NCBI GenBank assembly: GCA_026120185.1
Contig: JANUWF010001101.1
Location: 2,976,001-3,040,000 of the forward strand
Direction of reading: 5' to 3'
Length of the DNA: 64,000 nt
Source of the DNA: Voacanga thouarsii
Lineage: Eukaryota > Streptophyta > Magnoliopsida > Gentianales > Apocynaceae
In this document: one piece after another, positions 1 through 11,907 of the stretch
Numbering within the stretch: position 1 is the stretch's first letter
Layout of the letters: every line of letters starts with the position of its first letter
Position numbers and translations under genes: made by a program
Notes under the pieces: generated by a model
What the model was told of the DNA's origin: nothing
The model's database searches: none
What the model saw: only the letters and a program-made list of their open reading frames with translations

Positions 1-2015
1 AAATAAATTAATTAGGCTGATATATGTTGACATATATTAAGAGTCCAATTAGAATTTATTAATTAGTCTTGGGTATTTAGTGAGGCCCAAAAAAATTAAT
101 TAATTAAAGGATTGGGCCAATCTTGGATTGGTTTTTGAGCACAGCACCTAGCCCATTAGGGCTGCATGTGTTTTGGCCATTAGGGCTTGAGAAAGTCCTA
201 GGCTGGCTAAATATAGGGAGAAGAAGAGAAGAAAAAAATGATGATGTTCTTTTTAGTTCTTTTCTTTCTGGTGTGTGCCGTCATCTTTCCTTCCTCTCTA
301 GTTTTCTCTTCCACATTCTTTCTATTCCTTCTCTTTGGTAGAGTGATTTTATCCAAGAAAAAACCATTCACCAGGCTAACACCTAGAGCAATGTAGAGTC
401 ATGCTCCGGAAAACAAAGAGAAGAAGCTTGGAGGTGCTTAATTCATAAGAGTAGAAGATTGGCAAGAGTTCCAGTTGAATAGCAGACGCCTCCTTCTCCC
501 TTTCCAACGCAAGAGGTTCCAGTGCAACTTGGCCTCTCGTTGGTTCATCCGCGGCCAATAAGAAAAGTAAGTAATTTCTCCTAGATGTGGCTCGAAAAAT
601 TGAAAATTTTCTGCTGCATTTTTCCTTTGATAGTTTTTTGTGATTCCTTTATTTTGCACCAAATCCGTAAGAGGCTTGCAATCATCCTCTCGTGGCCTTG
701 GTCAGCTTGTGACTAGGTCGCGGGTAGGTCAATGGGCATGGGTCACGGGCGGGTGGTCCATGGGCCATGGGTTCATGGGCTATAATATAGTGTGGCGGAT
801 GCATAAAGACCAAGGGGTTTTTTTTTTAAATTTTTTCCTTGTAATTTTTATGCAATTTCTTTTTCATTTTTGGTCCTATACCAGGCATAGTTATTATTTT
901 GCAATAGTCAATATTCATGGAATATTTTTGCATAAAAAATAATAGTAAAGAATTTAGGATTAAACAAGACCATTAATTATTTTAATTAATGTGTTTAATT
1001 CTATTCTTTGGACACTTTGGTTTAAAAAAAATAGAAAAACATGAAAACGTTTACAATTTTCTAGTACTCTATTTATTTTAGTACCTATGTGCATGTTTTC
1101 TTAAAGACCAAAGTCTTTGGGAATTTTTTACAAGAGAAAATATTTTTCTTTAATTAAATGGTTAATTTTAACTTAAACAAAAACTAATCATTGGTTATTT
1201 TCTTAAAGGATTTTATCCTTAACATACAAAATATTTTGGATTTAGAAATTTTTGTAAGTTAAAGTGGAAAATCATTTTAATTTATTTTTAAAAGAAAATT
1301 TATTTTCGTCAAATAATACTTGAGACCAAAGTCTCTAGAAAGTTTTAATGAAAATTTTGAAATTATTAAGTTTTAACTTAAATAAAATTAATACATGGAA
1401 AAATTTCTCAAAGGGTATAAACCTTAACATAGAAATTTTTATAAGTTTAGATATTTTATTTTTAAGTTAAAAAAAAACTTAATGAAAATTTTTAAAGGAT
1501 ATTTTTCCAAGAAAACCCTTGTTTTAAAACCTAAGTGGGAGAGGGGTTTCATTGGCCCCACGACATCTATCACAATCCTCATTAGAGATCATAGGTCTCT
1601 TCGTGTCACCTTGAGAGTGAACCCGTATAGAGTGGAGATATTACAAAAATCTAGAACTAATGAAAGAATATAATTAATAACTCAAGACACGTACTATGAT
1701 CGGCCAGCCTACGCTGGAGGTTATAGTGTGAGGTTTGTCCAAAGGAAATGAAAAGAAATTGCCATCCCATCGATAGAGTTATCTTCTAGATCATTACCTT
1801 GAAGGAAAATTAATTTGTGACGGTTAACACATTTAGCTTAGGAAACTGTTAATCTTACTAAGAAGCTATGCCAATTTTTCTAAGAGAAAAATTATTCATG
1901 TTAAAGATAATAGTAAAAGGGTTAACTATTATCATATTTAATATGAGGATAAAGTGTACAAAATTAATTTATTTTTTAAAAAACTGAGAATTTCTTTTAT
2001 TTTCGATTTTTAGAA
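1..2015 (+). mobile_element. Ty1/copia element, LTR/leader remnant
   Basis: This stretch leads directly into a copia gag start at 2016, so I read it as the LTR and/or untranslated leader of that element. It is AT-rich, has many stop codons in all frames and contains no protein domain I recognise. I could not find a convincing initiator-tRNA primer site (TGGTATCAGAGC-like), so the LTR/leader border is undefined and the 5' end lies outside the window. Positions 1500-1750 are a more GC-balanced block that looks like conserved leader sequence. Copia assignment rests on the gag downstream. Confidence 0.45.
1105..1460. repeat. Degenerate tandem repeat, ~216-bp period
   Basis: Two diverged copies in the same orientation start at about 1105 and 1321. 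Both open with GACCAAAGTCT, followed by an AT-rich run, a TTTTAACTTAAA block, CTTAAAGG/CTCAAAGG and CCTTAACATA. The copies are only moderately similar. They lie in the leader of the copia element. Confidence 0.5.
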
Positions 2016-2262
2016 ATGATTGGTGGATGTTCTTTCAGTCTTTTAGCTGTTATTATTTGGGAGAATAAGTTAATGGGTCCTAACTATGTGGATTGGAAAA
2101 AAGAACCTGCACATAATACTCATAACTGAGGAGTATAAGTAATCCTTTACAAAACCTAGTCGGTTATCGGGGAAGGTTCCACGACGAGGAGCAAGAGGCT
2201 GAAAAAGCATGGAAGAAGGCTGACAAAATGGGATGTTGCTATAAATTAGCCTTCATGTCTAT
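2016..2262 (+). pseudogene. Ty1/copia gag, N-terminal fragment
   Basis: Gag is the nucleocapsid precursor of the retrotransposon. From the ATG at 2016 the frame reads through NKLMGPNYVDWKKE, which matches the copia gag signature NKLxGxNYxxW near the N-terminus, and stops at a TGA near 2128. Further coding similarity resumes in another frame at about 2190-2262 (EKAWKKADKMGCCYKLAFMS), which matches the conserved W-x-x-A-D...A...M segment of copia gag. It is therefore frameshifted, and it ends abruptly where a minus-strand LTR begins near 2263. The rest of gag and all of pol are absent. The family call is firm; the clade is not. Confidence 0.75.
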
Positions 2263-4092
2263 TGTGCTCCAGTCAAAACACAAACACATGGCCACTACTT
2301 ACTGAAGATTTAAACGGGAAGCAAAACGCACAGCGGAAGACAAACTGAAGAACAAAAAAAACGCAGGCGGCTTCCAGACTATAGCCGGCGCCAGTTCCGG
2401 TGGCCTCAACCAGTGCCGGTCCTGGTCTGAAAGAGCTTCGAGAGGAAAAAAATTTACCTCTTCTTCTTATTCTTAATGGTGGCTGGATTGAAATATGTGG
2501 AACTGAGGCAGGTACGTTGGTGGAAACCTCTGGTGCGATTCCTACAAGCCTCCTACTCTGTCTGTGCAAGTATACAAATGCCAATCTATCGATCTTCCAA
2601 TATATGGCCTGCCTAATTCACATTTGGTGAACAACTCACAGGGCTAAAGAATTTTTCAGAGAGAAGAGAAGGTTATCACGTTTTTCTTTTCTCGGAGAAG
2701 AAGCAGAAAAAAATAACATTGTAAAAACACGTACGTCTTTGTTCTCCTATTTAACCTAAATAAAATCCTAGGTTAAACTGGATTGGCCCATTGGACTATT
2801 AATTTAACATTTTGGAATAAATTAATTATTCTAATTAGAACCAAATAAATGGCCTAATAAATAATTAATTTTTCATCCCAAATAAACTAATCCAATTAAC
2901 AAGACTATAGTTTAGTCCCAGACCAATCTTTAATTATTCAAACTGGGCCAAAGCCCGGAATAATTAATTAACTCACCAAACTAATTTAATTACTCTCTTT
3001 CTCTATGGACCTTTATTTTATTTTAGCCCAATAATTAAATCAAGCTACTTAAATAAAATAAATTCTATTTAATTTAAGACCAATTCCTTAGCCTGTATAT
3101 AATTAGGACTTATGGTCTATACTAGGGACCAAGAGACATACCGCCTTGGCTACTAAAATGACCAAAATACTCTTGCCATATAAATAGCTGTATTTTGCAT
3201 TTTAAATATTTCCTAATATCACCATAAGGAAATATTGACCCCAAGGACAATGCTGCGTTTAGCAAAGTCTCTGACCTACAGGTGAAGTGACTAAAATACC
3301 CCTTTATACATCGTCTTATATTAGAGAGGAAGAAATGTACTAACACCTCTCTAAATGACATCTACCATCCTTAGGCTTCTAGTCCAATGATCCACGACTT
3401 CCTAGATTGTATCTCCTTTCCAAGGGAGATACCCTAAAGCAAACATTCAAGTCGCGTTTCCCAGGGTCCTGGATATTTAAATCATTCAGACAACCACAAG
3501 GGGCGATATAGTATAGAAACTATCTTGTACAAGTCCATCTTAACTAACTAGTTACACATACCCAACGTGCAAGTATATTGGTCCTACGATAGAACCTCAA
3601 CTAAAACCAAATCAAAGTATATGCTTCCAGCATCGTCAGACCACCAACTCACACTCAAGTCATAGAGTGCTAGTCCACATTGTAGCAGTAGTAGTCTAGA
3701 TTTCTACCATATAGTATTTTAAGAAACCACTGCTACAAGTCCTGTTCTACGTATTTGAAATACGCTTATGTCATGAAGTGGACTACTCACTGGCTAAAGG
3801 TAAGTTATTCCCCATTTGGAATTCATAACATAATAACCTAAATTTGATAAGATTCTCATTCTCATTAATTGGTTAAGAATAAACGTTTATGTGTTAAGTA
3901 ACCCATGATCCATACCTTACTGTGAAGGCCACCATTCACATGGACCACTTACTTAAATACAATGGGTTTTTTCCAAACGTAATTGTGCACAAATAAAATG
4001 TAAATACACAAATAATTTCTGAGAATAAATTCTATTATTAAAATATTTGATATTAAAGTATCAAGAATCTTCGAAATAAACAAATACCAAAG
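2263..4092 (-). mobile_element. Angela-like Ty1/copia LTR, copy 1 (truncated)
   Basis: It is homologous over most of its length to 18464-20105 and to 10641-11902 plus 21710-22298. Shared landmarks include the block GGCTACTAAAATGACCAAAA near 3148, a block before AAATATTGACCCCAA near 3230, and the GCAGCGGAAGAC block near 2330, which read in reverse is the CTTCCGCTGC motif close to LTR 3' ends in this group. Orientation is inferred from copy 3, whose minus-strand start is TGTTGGGATATATACCC. Neither terminus is intact here: there is no TGTTGG on the left and no CCCAACA near 4092. It interrupts copia gag on the left and abuts a gypsy integrase fragment on the right. Short chance reading frames inside it are not genes. 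Confidence 0.65.
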
Positions 4093-4107
4093 GTGAAAAT
4101 GTTATGG

Positions 4108-4557
4108 AAGCATCATGATACACAAGAATTCAGCTGGATTATTACAACCATTGCCAGTGCCAAAATGGAAATGGGAGGAGATAACGATGGACTTCATCAC
4201 CGGCTTGCCTATGTCAAAGACCCAAAATGATGCCATTTGGGTAGTGGTTAATCGACTGACAAAGACATCACACTTTATCACTATAAGTGTAAGAGACTTT
4301 ATAGAAAAGTTAGCTTGGACATATGTATGGGAAATTGTAAGTTGCATGGAGTACCCTCAAGTATGATCTCTGAGTGAGACCAGAGGTCTATATCACGGTT
4401 TTGGGCAAAGTTCCAAATATCTATGGGTTTGGATTTGAAGTTCAACATGCCGGCACATAAGATGTCACGTGGAAGAATGGATGAAGTAGAAATATCCCAA
4501 CTTAAGAGAAAGGTGCACGCTGAATTTCGGGATGAAATTCTTCTAAGGAGGGAAGGA
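4108..4557 (+). pseudogene. Ty3/gypsy integrase C-terminal part and 3' end (Tekay-like)
   Basis: Integrase joins element cDNA to the host chromosome. About 80 residues at 4115-4366 read GLLQPLPVPKWKWEEITMDF then ITGLPMSK, the conserved start of the gypsy integrase core (the D of MDF is the first catalytic acid), followed by VVVNRLTKTSHF. A stop at 4364 interrupts the sequence. Coding similarity continues in other frames toward 4440, where the second catalytic region is scrambled. Downstream sequence leads to a purine tract (4545-4557) and an LTR start at 4558, the expected order for the 3' end of such an element. Everything upstream was lost at the junction with the LTR to its left. Confidence 0.8.
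4545..4557 (+). other. Polypurine tract
   Basis: The sequence AAGGAGGGAAGGA lies immediately before the LTR start TGTAAAATTCC. This is where plus-strand DNA synthesis would be primed during reverse transcription. Its position fixes the orientation and the LTR start. Confidence 0.7.
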
Positions 4558-4803
4558 TGTAAAATTCCACCTAAACCTACCCTAGAATTAGAGGGATGGG
4601 ATGTATTTCATGACATATCGCATAAAAATATATTTACTGGATGTGTTTGTGTATTTTAGATTTATTATATGTGGTTTATATGATTTATTTGTACTTGTTG
4701 AGTATTAGGGTAATTAGGGAATTTTGCTCAAAGGAGAGAGAAAGAAAGAATTAGGAAGTAGGAGGGAAAAGGATTAAGTTGAGAAAATAAGAGCAATATT
4801 TAA

Positions 4804-4862
4804 TGTGGTTAAGTAGTTAGAGCTTTGTGGTTAATTCCTAAGGTCATGAGTTCAAATCCCTT
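4804..4862 (+). other. tRNA-like module inside the LTR
   Basis: GTGGTTAAGTAGTTAGAGC resembles a tRNA D-arm with a Pol III A box, and GAGTTCAAATCCC (4848-4860) resembles a B box, with about 28 bp between them. There is no clean acceptor stem, so this is not a functional tRNA gene. It begins 246 bp inside the LTR; a matching module sits about 251 bp inside the other long LTR (28128-28186). It could be a captured tRNA or SINE head, or an internal promoter. Confidence 0.5.
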
Positions 4863-6491
4863 GAACTATGTATTATTTTTTATTATCCTAACTAATATTT
4901 GAATTTTATTTATTCCATTCCATGAAATTAGGAATGATGTCTTGGGGAAGACACAATGGTAATATTATAACAATGTGATCTTGTCCTAAAAGAAAATCTA
5001 GAGGAGTTTTAATCTCTACTATTTTAGCAACCAATATCCTAGTCTGTTTGAATTTGAAATATTCAGATTTCTTGAATTCTTTTAAAGTTCCGTATATAAT
5101 ATTTTAGAATATCTTGGGCTTGAATTTTTAAAAGAAAAATCCCAACTTTTGGAGAATTAGTTAGCCAAAATATAGGAGTAATACTAGTGTATTTGTTTTT
5201 CAAATTAAATCATCATGAGTTCTTCTCTAAAAAACTTCATTTTGCCTATTCTTATGTTGGTGCAAAGTTGGAATTTTCCCAGCTCTTCATCTTGGTTAAA
5301 CTTCTGAAAATATGCAGCAAAATTACCTTTTCTTTTTTGGCTATCAACAACTATTTCATGTATGTAGGAAGTTGAAAAATCCCTTGGAAATTCGAAGCTA
5401 TCATAGCTTCAACAAACCAGAAAATTTTTCAGCAAACCACAAAGTAATTTAGCCATAAGAGTTGAGCCTTCAACCCATGCATAAGTTCATCTAAAGTCCT
5501 CTTCTTTTCCTTGAAGATGATGGCTGAAACCCACCATTAATAGACTTTGAAACACTCCTATTTTACAGCTGCAAATCCATTCAAAATAATTCAAATTCTT
5601 GTTAATAAACCACCTAAATCTTATCACTTCTTCTAGCTTGCTAACCAGAATTTTTTTCCAATTTTTCCAACCTTCAACTTGCTAGCATTTCTCTTCATTT
5701 TCTTCTTCAATTCTCCTTAATTTCTTCACCATATTTTCGGCCATACTAGGGACCGAGCTGAACATCATTTCTTCTTCATCAACCTTGGCCAACAAAACTC
5801 CATTAAAACACCTCAAAACACTCCTAGATTTTCTCCATTCAAAATACTTTGAATTTGAAAATTAAAATCCACCTTTTGCTCCATCAAATACTCACCTATC
5901 TAGAAACCAATCCTATCAAACGAAACCAGAAAATCTGCACTCATTTCCACAAGAAAATGTTGGCCACACCATCCAAGAACATTCCCCCACTTCATCTAGC
6001 TTTCTCTTCTATTCTCTCAAGAACACCAAGAATACACACTACCCACCTTCAACCATTTAGTCACTTCTAAACATTCCAAACCACTCTAAAACCTTCGAAT
6101 CAATTAGAGATCATAATATTCTTCCCTTTGGTACACTTTATAACACTAAAACAACCAAAGTTGATCCTTCTTTCGGATCAATCAAGCCTTTTTGTTCAAG
6201 ATAAAAAGAACACCAAAAAGGTAAAATAAGTGCAACTATCTTATTCTTATTCTTTTCTTTATCATCTCAATCTCTCTCTTACTCTCTCTCTTGGCCGAAT
6301 CATTGGTGGCCATCTTTGGACAACTTTAATCATTAAAGGACTCATCAAAGCACTCAAAGGCTTTCATTTGTCAAAACAACATCTTCGAATCAAAACGATC
6401 ATCAAACAAGTATTTTGTCCTAACTCCCTTATTTATTTTCAAACTTAAGATTAATAAGATAATGGCTTATTGATATGATGATGGATGATTT

Positions 6492-6574
6492 TATGATGTA
6501 TAGATTGAGATGCGTATTAGAACTATTCTATGAAGTAGATTTTGATTTTGATTTTAACATGAGGTTATGATATG
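6492..6574 (+). repeat. Left copy of ~82-bp direct repeat flanking an LTR composite
   Basis: The block starting ATGATGTATAGATTGAGATG and ending ATGAGGTTATGATATGT recurs at 7669-7752 with few differences. The two copies bracket the foreign composite at 6575-7668. The length far exceeds a 5-bp retrotransposon target duplication. Confidence 0.75.
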
Positions 6575-7668
6575 TGTTAGGGCTTAAATTAGTTATATAT
6601 TTCCCAGTTATTTGAGGCCATTTTGTGATATATTTTTTGCAATAATTGGTCATATTCCTTCATATTTGAGATTTTACCATTAGAAAGGTATTTTATGCAT
6701 TATTTCAGATTTTCTGGGTAAAATAAGACAAAATATCGTGGAACAGAACAGAGGTGGTGCCGGCTAGGAGCCAGAGGTGACGCCGGCTAAAGTCTGAAAG
6801 GAGTGGCGTGAAAATCAAGAAAAATTGACAAACGGATGGGAGAACAGAACGCAACCAACGCCGGCCCTAAGCAGGATAGGCGGCACCGGCTGTGCACTGG
6901 TGCTGAGGGGGTGCCTCGATTTTCATGCGTATTTTTTAGAAATTTGCAGAGTTTTGGTATTTTCCTACTTCTAGTCGGCCAGAAACCCTAGAGGGACAAA
7001 TTTAAGCACTTCTAAAGGAACAAGTACACACTAATTACTTTTTATTTATTATTTAATTGACCCAATAAAGTGATAAGATAATAAAAGAAAATTAAAGAAA
7101 AATATATACAACTCAAACATGAAAAAATATATGTAATTTAGACAAACACTTTTGAATACATGACAATGAATTATTTAGCAAATATCACAATTAATTATCA
7201 TCTTGGTCTTATGAAGGATTTAAAATAGTCCCACTTTGTTTGCAATCCATGGAATCACAATCTTCTAATCAAATTAATGAACATATTCTGTCTCTACCAA
7301 TTTACCCAAAAAATGTATTAAAATCAATCCTCATATAAATCCCTATATTTTAGGTGATTTAAAATATAAAATTAGTCAATGAATCAATATTCCAGTAATC
7401 ATCAATATACCAGAGGTTTCCACCAGCACACCTACCTCAGTTGCGCACGTTCCGGTCCAGCCACCTTTGAAAACCAGAAGGAGAGGTAAAAATTTTAAAA
7501 CCTCAGGATTGGGATAGGGCGCAACCGGCGTCGGCCTGCCTTGGAATCCCTGTTCTTATTTTTCCAATTTTTTATGTTCGCTTCTGCTGTGTGCCCTATG
7601 GTTTCCCGCTTTCCATGCCTTCAGGAACATATTGCGATCCGAGAACAATCTAGCAGATTCCTTCACCA
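6575..7668. mobile_element. Rearranged LTR composite
   Basis: Three pieces are joined. 6575-6995 (+) matches the first part of the LTR at 62165: it starts TGTTAGGGCTTAAATTAG, continues AGTTATTTGAGG and GATTTTACCATTAGAAAGG, and carries GCCGGCTAGGAGCC motifs. 7013-7330 (-) matches the reverse complement of the 3' part of the same LTR family (GGAACAAGTACACACTAAT, then CAATTAATTATCATCTTGG). 7380-7665 (+) matches the reverse complement of 2320-2540 in Angela-like copy 1 (for example GGTGGAAACCTCTGG read in reverse). No coding content is seen. Confidence 0.6.
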
Positions 7669-7752
7669 TGATGTATAGATTGAGATGTGTATTCAGACTA
7701 TTCTATGAAGTAGATTTGAAATTTGATTTTAACATGAGGCTATGATATGTAG
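7669..7752 (+). repeat. Right copy of ~82-bp direct repeat
   Basis: Partner of 6492-6574. It differs by a few substitutions (CGTATT/TGTATT, GAGGTT/GAGGCT). The Tekay-like LTR appears to resume here. Confidence 0.75.
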
Positions 7753-7899
7753 TTTGTATATTTGTGAATTGGGTCTATATAACACTAGCATGAGATGATA
7801 TGGTGGATAGGGAGATTGTTACTATTATGATTTTGCTATAGCTTTAATATTGTTGATCTTGTCATCAATTGCCATGCAAACATTTATATGGCTAATGAT

Positions 7900-8500
7900 A
7901 TTACTTTTGCTATGAAATTATTATTATTACTCTACTTGTATGATTACTACTTTATTTATTAATATCAAAATTATGACTACCATTAAATGCTTATATTAAT
8001 ATTGTCGATACTTTTGATACTTAAATTGCTATAATTACTTTTATCATTATCATTACTACTAATATTACTATTTTTAAATAATATTACTACTACTAATGTT
8101 ATAAGTATTATTATTGCTATTGCTATTTTTAAGTATCATCGAATTTATTAATATTACTATTATTATTGGCATCAAACACCATTATTTTAGAGAAATATTA
8201 ATAAAATTAATATTATTACTGGTATTGTAGCTACTAGCCATATTATTTTTATTTAATCATATTAATATTATTAATAATATAGTAAATAATATTATTATTT
8301 TTAACATTATTGTTTATCTTTTAAAAAATAATAATATATAGTATATAAATAAACAAATAAATAATAATATCATCATTTCTATTTATATTATTATTATCCT
8401 TCTAGTAATATTATTATCTATAAAATTATCAACATTTTTATCGATACCTTGAACAATGTAATTATTTTTTGTTATACTCAATTAATACTTATATCACTTA
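7900..8500. repeat. ATT-rich low-complexity block
   Basis: Very AT-rich sequence with many short runs of ATT/TAA trinucleotides, for example near 8150, 8270 and 8390. No fixed longer period is obvious. It lies inside the long Tekay-like LTR. Confidence 0.65.
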
Positions 8501-8823
8501 CTTATGTTGCTATAGTATCAAATTATTCTTATATTAATATTAACCTCTAAATTATTTTTAGAGCTCCTAAGCTATTTACATCATATTTGAGTGTTACTGT
8601 TGATTAAGTGTACGTAAAGTTGAGAGTTATTTGTACCTATGTAGTTTTGTTGTGCACCAATTGTGACATATACACTTGTTTGCCCTAGACAGGGCTAGCT
8701 TACCTTGAGCAATACTTGGAGGATTATTTTGTCGAGTGAAATCAAGAGATCAAGGTAAGTCCTTGCATAAAGATTTTTGTGAACAAAAGTGCTTCTGCAA
8801 GTCAAATGCACGGATTGCTAGGT

Positions 8824-10106
8824 CCATTTTAGTCCAGTAGAGGAATTCGAGCAACTTTTAGTGCAAAAACAGAATAGACCTGGTGCCAGGTCTGGCAAGT
8901 GTACCTGACATCGGGTCCATTCTGTCTTCGATGAGAACAGACCAAAAAGAGATCAAAAATTGAGGAAGAATAGAGTGCATCTAGTGCCAGGTGGGTCAAA
9001 GGTAGCCAATGCTAGGTACGCTCTGGAAGGCGAATATTCTGTGCATGAAATTAAGAATTTTCTAATGATTTTAGTATTTTTCGAATTCTACTTGACCAAG
9101 ACTTCCTAAGCCATGAATTTAGCATCCAAAAGGCTTATAAAAGCACAAGAAAACACAAGAGAATGTGTGATTTGAAGGATCCAAGCTAGCTACTCAATCA
9201 CCACTTAAAGGAGCATTGTTCAAATGAGGTTCTCACTTTTCAAGAGAAGAAGAATGGCTTATCTATGAGTTTTATCTTTTATCCTTTGTTTAATTTTCTT
9301 TAATAATGATGTACTTAATATTTTGATTGTAATTGTATATTATTTTGGAAATTGTGATTTTGAGTTAATTGAAATTTTTTTTATCAATCTATTATTATCT
9401 TTGGTATTTGATTACTTGTTATCATTAGTTATTGATGCAGGTTCTTCTAATTGACTTGGGAAATGATGTTAGGAGTTCATTGAATTGATTTCATATTTGT
9501 CAAATCTTAATAGACTTGGAAAACGAAATTAAGATTAAAGGACTAAAGTGATCAAAGATTAGTTGATTTCACCTCGAGTAAAGGGTCATTAGCTAATTTT
9601 ATGTTTATGAGGTATAAGTTTAATATATCTTTTGGTTGCTTTGGTTTAATTGGAAAATATGCTAAATTAATCAAAGGATAGTGATTCCATGGATTAGGAA
9701 CCAAGTGGAATCTACATAAGTAAGTTCATGACTTGGGAAACGATTGAATTTTACCTAAGTTCCTTTATGATGCTAAGACGACAATTGATTGTGATAAATG
9801 CTAAGTGATTCAATATTATATTTCAAGATAATTGTCTAGTTATATGAAATTGCATCCTTGAGTTATATCTATTTTTATCTTTATTTTTATTTTTATTCTC
9901 TTCTTATTTTATTAGCAAAACAATAAAGATTTGAGTAAAATAAGGTGAGAGCCTAAGTTCTCGTAGATTCGATACTTGGTATTCCCTATACTATACAATA
10001 TGTATACTTGCTCGTATGTGTTGTTATAGTGGTTAACATTTTAGTTAAAGCTTGATTGATTGTGTAATTTGTTGGTAATATTTTCTACACTAAAAAATAC
10101 CCATCA
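8824..10106 (+). mobile_element. TGATAGGGG-family LTR, 3' part
   Basis: It aligns with the LTRs at 52491-53869 and 56728-58244 (reverse complement) and 62165-63694. From about 8830 it shares GAGCAACTTTTAG, AGAATAGACCTGGTGCCAGG, the TATA region at 9135 and the AATTGATTGTGATAA-type 3' part. It ends ACCCATCA at 10106. The first ~250 bp of the LTR are missing. No primer-binding site follows: GGTGCCATG is not the expected TTTGGCGCC context, so this is a 3' LTR or a solo remnant. Confidence 0.7.
9135..9142 (+). promoter_or_regulatory. LTR TATA box
   Basis: TTATAAAA in the context AGGCTTATAAAAGC, at the same place as TATA elements in sister LTRs (57714-57721, 62713-62720). By position it is the likely Pol II core promoter. 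Confidence 0.5.
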
Positions 10107-10640
10107 GGTGCCATGTCCATTCATGATACACGATTTCATAGTCAACTTTATTTGAGTGGTTATTTTTTTACAAGTTGAGCACTTTTATTTTATAAATACT
10201 GATAAAACACCACTCAGTGTTCAAAGATAATTTTCTGGACTTGTAGACTTTTTGTTATGACTTGTTCAAAACTTGCATACATGAAATGTTTACTTAAATT
10301 GTCATAAGCACACAAGACTTAATGGGAAACATTTCTCATCTCCTTTTATGTCAGTTCATCCCCAACTTGAATTTTACAAAAAATTCAATGTACAGAATTT
10401 AAACAAAAAATTCAATCCCCTATGCCTTTCAAAACGAGGCTTACCTGGATTCTAAATATTGAAAAATAATTAATATTACAAGTGCCTATGTCTTCACATA
10501 TGAGACGTACACAAGTTATACCCATATCAAAAATCATAAGGGATCTATATTGCAAATATTATATTTTTATTAGTAAAGGAACCATATTTTTTAGTTATTA
10601 ACCCTAAGCATACTCCTAGATTATAACCATAGTTTTGATA
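10107..10640. other. Unassigned AT-rich spacer
   Basis: I see no coding similarity, terminal motif or repeat copy elsewhere in the window. It lies between the end of one LTR and the left part of Angela-like LTR copy 2. Confidence 0.4.
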
Positions 10641-11902
10641 GCACTTGAACAATTGCGAAAAAATAAAAACGCAGCGGAAGACATCAAATTAAAATTTTTC
10701 CTAAGCCAAAGTTTAGAAATATTTATTCTTAGGGAGTTTAACTTGAATAACCGGAGTCGGGTTTGAACTCGACGAAGCTTCCTCGGCTGGAATGATGATT
10801 TGTTTCGCGGGAATACCTGCTAGCCATTGACTCTTCGCATCAAACACTTAACACGTTTTCTAGATTTTGACCTTCCAGAATATTCTTATATCTCTTATAA
10901 ACTTCAACCGAAGAAAGTAGATTAGGGTGAAGAAATTGGAAGTAAATGGAAAATCTATTTTGATTAAGAAAGAAAATAAGCACGACGGCCATTTGAAAGG
11001 AAAAATAAAGGCTCTGTTTTTTTTTTTCCCTTGGAAAAGAACTTTTTGGTCAACCTTTTTCTTCCTTTACATGTATATTTGTAGAATCCACTGTTTATTC
11101 ATTAAACATAACCAACAGCCTTCCAAATTTTTAGCATTCCAGCCATTGCCTTTTTTTTTTTTTTTCTTTCCCTTATATGATACCGCTACAGGGTTTTCAA
11201 AACCTTATCCATGTCATCTAACCTTGATGGGCCAGGGTCCTTTTCCAATTAGTAAAAGACTAATGAAATAAATTTCTTATTAATTAATTGATCTACTTAG
11301 GCCTAATATAAATATTACACAAAATAAATAATTAATAAACCAATTAAATTAAATTGATCCAATAAATTATTCTAGTCCAAAAAAAAAACAATTAATTGGA
11401 CTCTTAGAATAATTCTTCCAATATTAAATTCACCCAACAAGCCCATATAATAAATAAATTTACTAAGGTTACTTGAGCTACTCTGGGGACCAAAAGATAT
11501 ATTATTCTCGGCTACTAAAATAACCAAAATACATTTGCTAACAAATAGTAATATTTTGTCATTTTAAATATTCTATTTATCACCATATGAAAATATTGAC
11601 CCCAAGAATAATATTGCAAGTGCAATATCCTTGACGTATAGGTGTAATAACAAAAATACCTCTCTATGTAATACCCGTCATTGAAATAGGAAAAATGCTC
11701 TAACACTTTTCTCAATGACATCTACCATCCTCTGATATGTAGTCCTACAATCCATGACTTCCAGTATGTACCCACTTATCTCAAAGAGCTATCCAAAAGC
11801 TTACATACTTAGTCACATTTTTCAAGGCTCTGAATTATTTAGATTATCCCGAATAATCAAAAGGGGGTAATTTTTTCATGTAATGAAGTATAGAAACTCT
11901 AA
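10641..11902 (-). mobile_element. Angela-like LTR copy 2, left part
   Basis: It is homologous to copy 1 and copy 3: AACGCAGCGGAAGACA at 10668, GGCTACTAAAATAACCAAAA at 11507 and AATATTGACCCCAAGAATAA at 11592. It breaks at 11902 in GTATAGAAACT, exactly where the Athila-like element with its 5-bp duplication begins. The right part continues at 21710. The left terminus is eroded; no TGTTGG is seen. Confidence 0.65.
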
Positions 11903-11907
11903 AAACT

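Larger units (their letters stand above)
4558..8823 (+). mobile_element. Long LTR of Tekay-like gypsy element (interrupted, 3' truncated)
   Basis: It begins TGTAAAATTCCACC directly after the polypurine tract, and this start resembles the minus-strand start of the LTR at 24578-28437 (TGTAAAACCCCTCCC). The body is AT-rich without domains. It is interrupted at 6575-7668 by a rearranged LTR composite flanked by an ~82-bp direct repeat. The second half (7669-8823) contains an ATT-rich block and ends near GGGCTAGCTTACCTTGAGC, typical of the late part of such LTRs. The expected GGGTGTTACA end is not present: the sequence passes into another LTR at about 8824. Short frames such as 5187-5375 and 5849-6070 look fortuitous. 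Confidence 0.6.

Noticed and set aside
2273..2630. Overlapping frames on both strands within the first Angela-like LTR
   Set aside because: They lie in LTR sequence that recurs elsewhere without the frames being kept.
4804..4862. Functional tRNA gene
   Set aside because: A- and B-box-like motifs are present, but there is no paired acceptor stem or clean anticodon arm, and it sits at a fixed place inside an LTR.
5849..6448. Two small plus-strand frames in the long LTR
   Set aside because: No start context, domain or conserved copy; chance frames in AT-rich LTR DNA.
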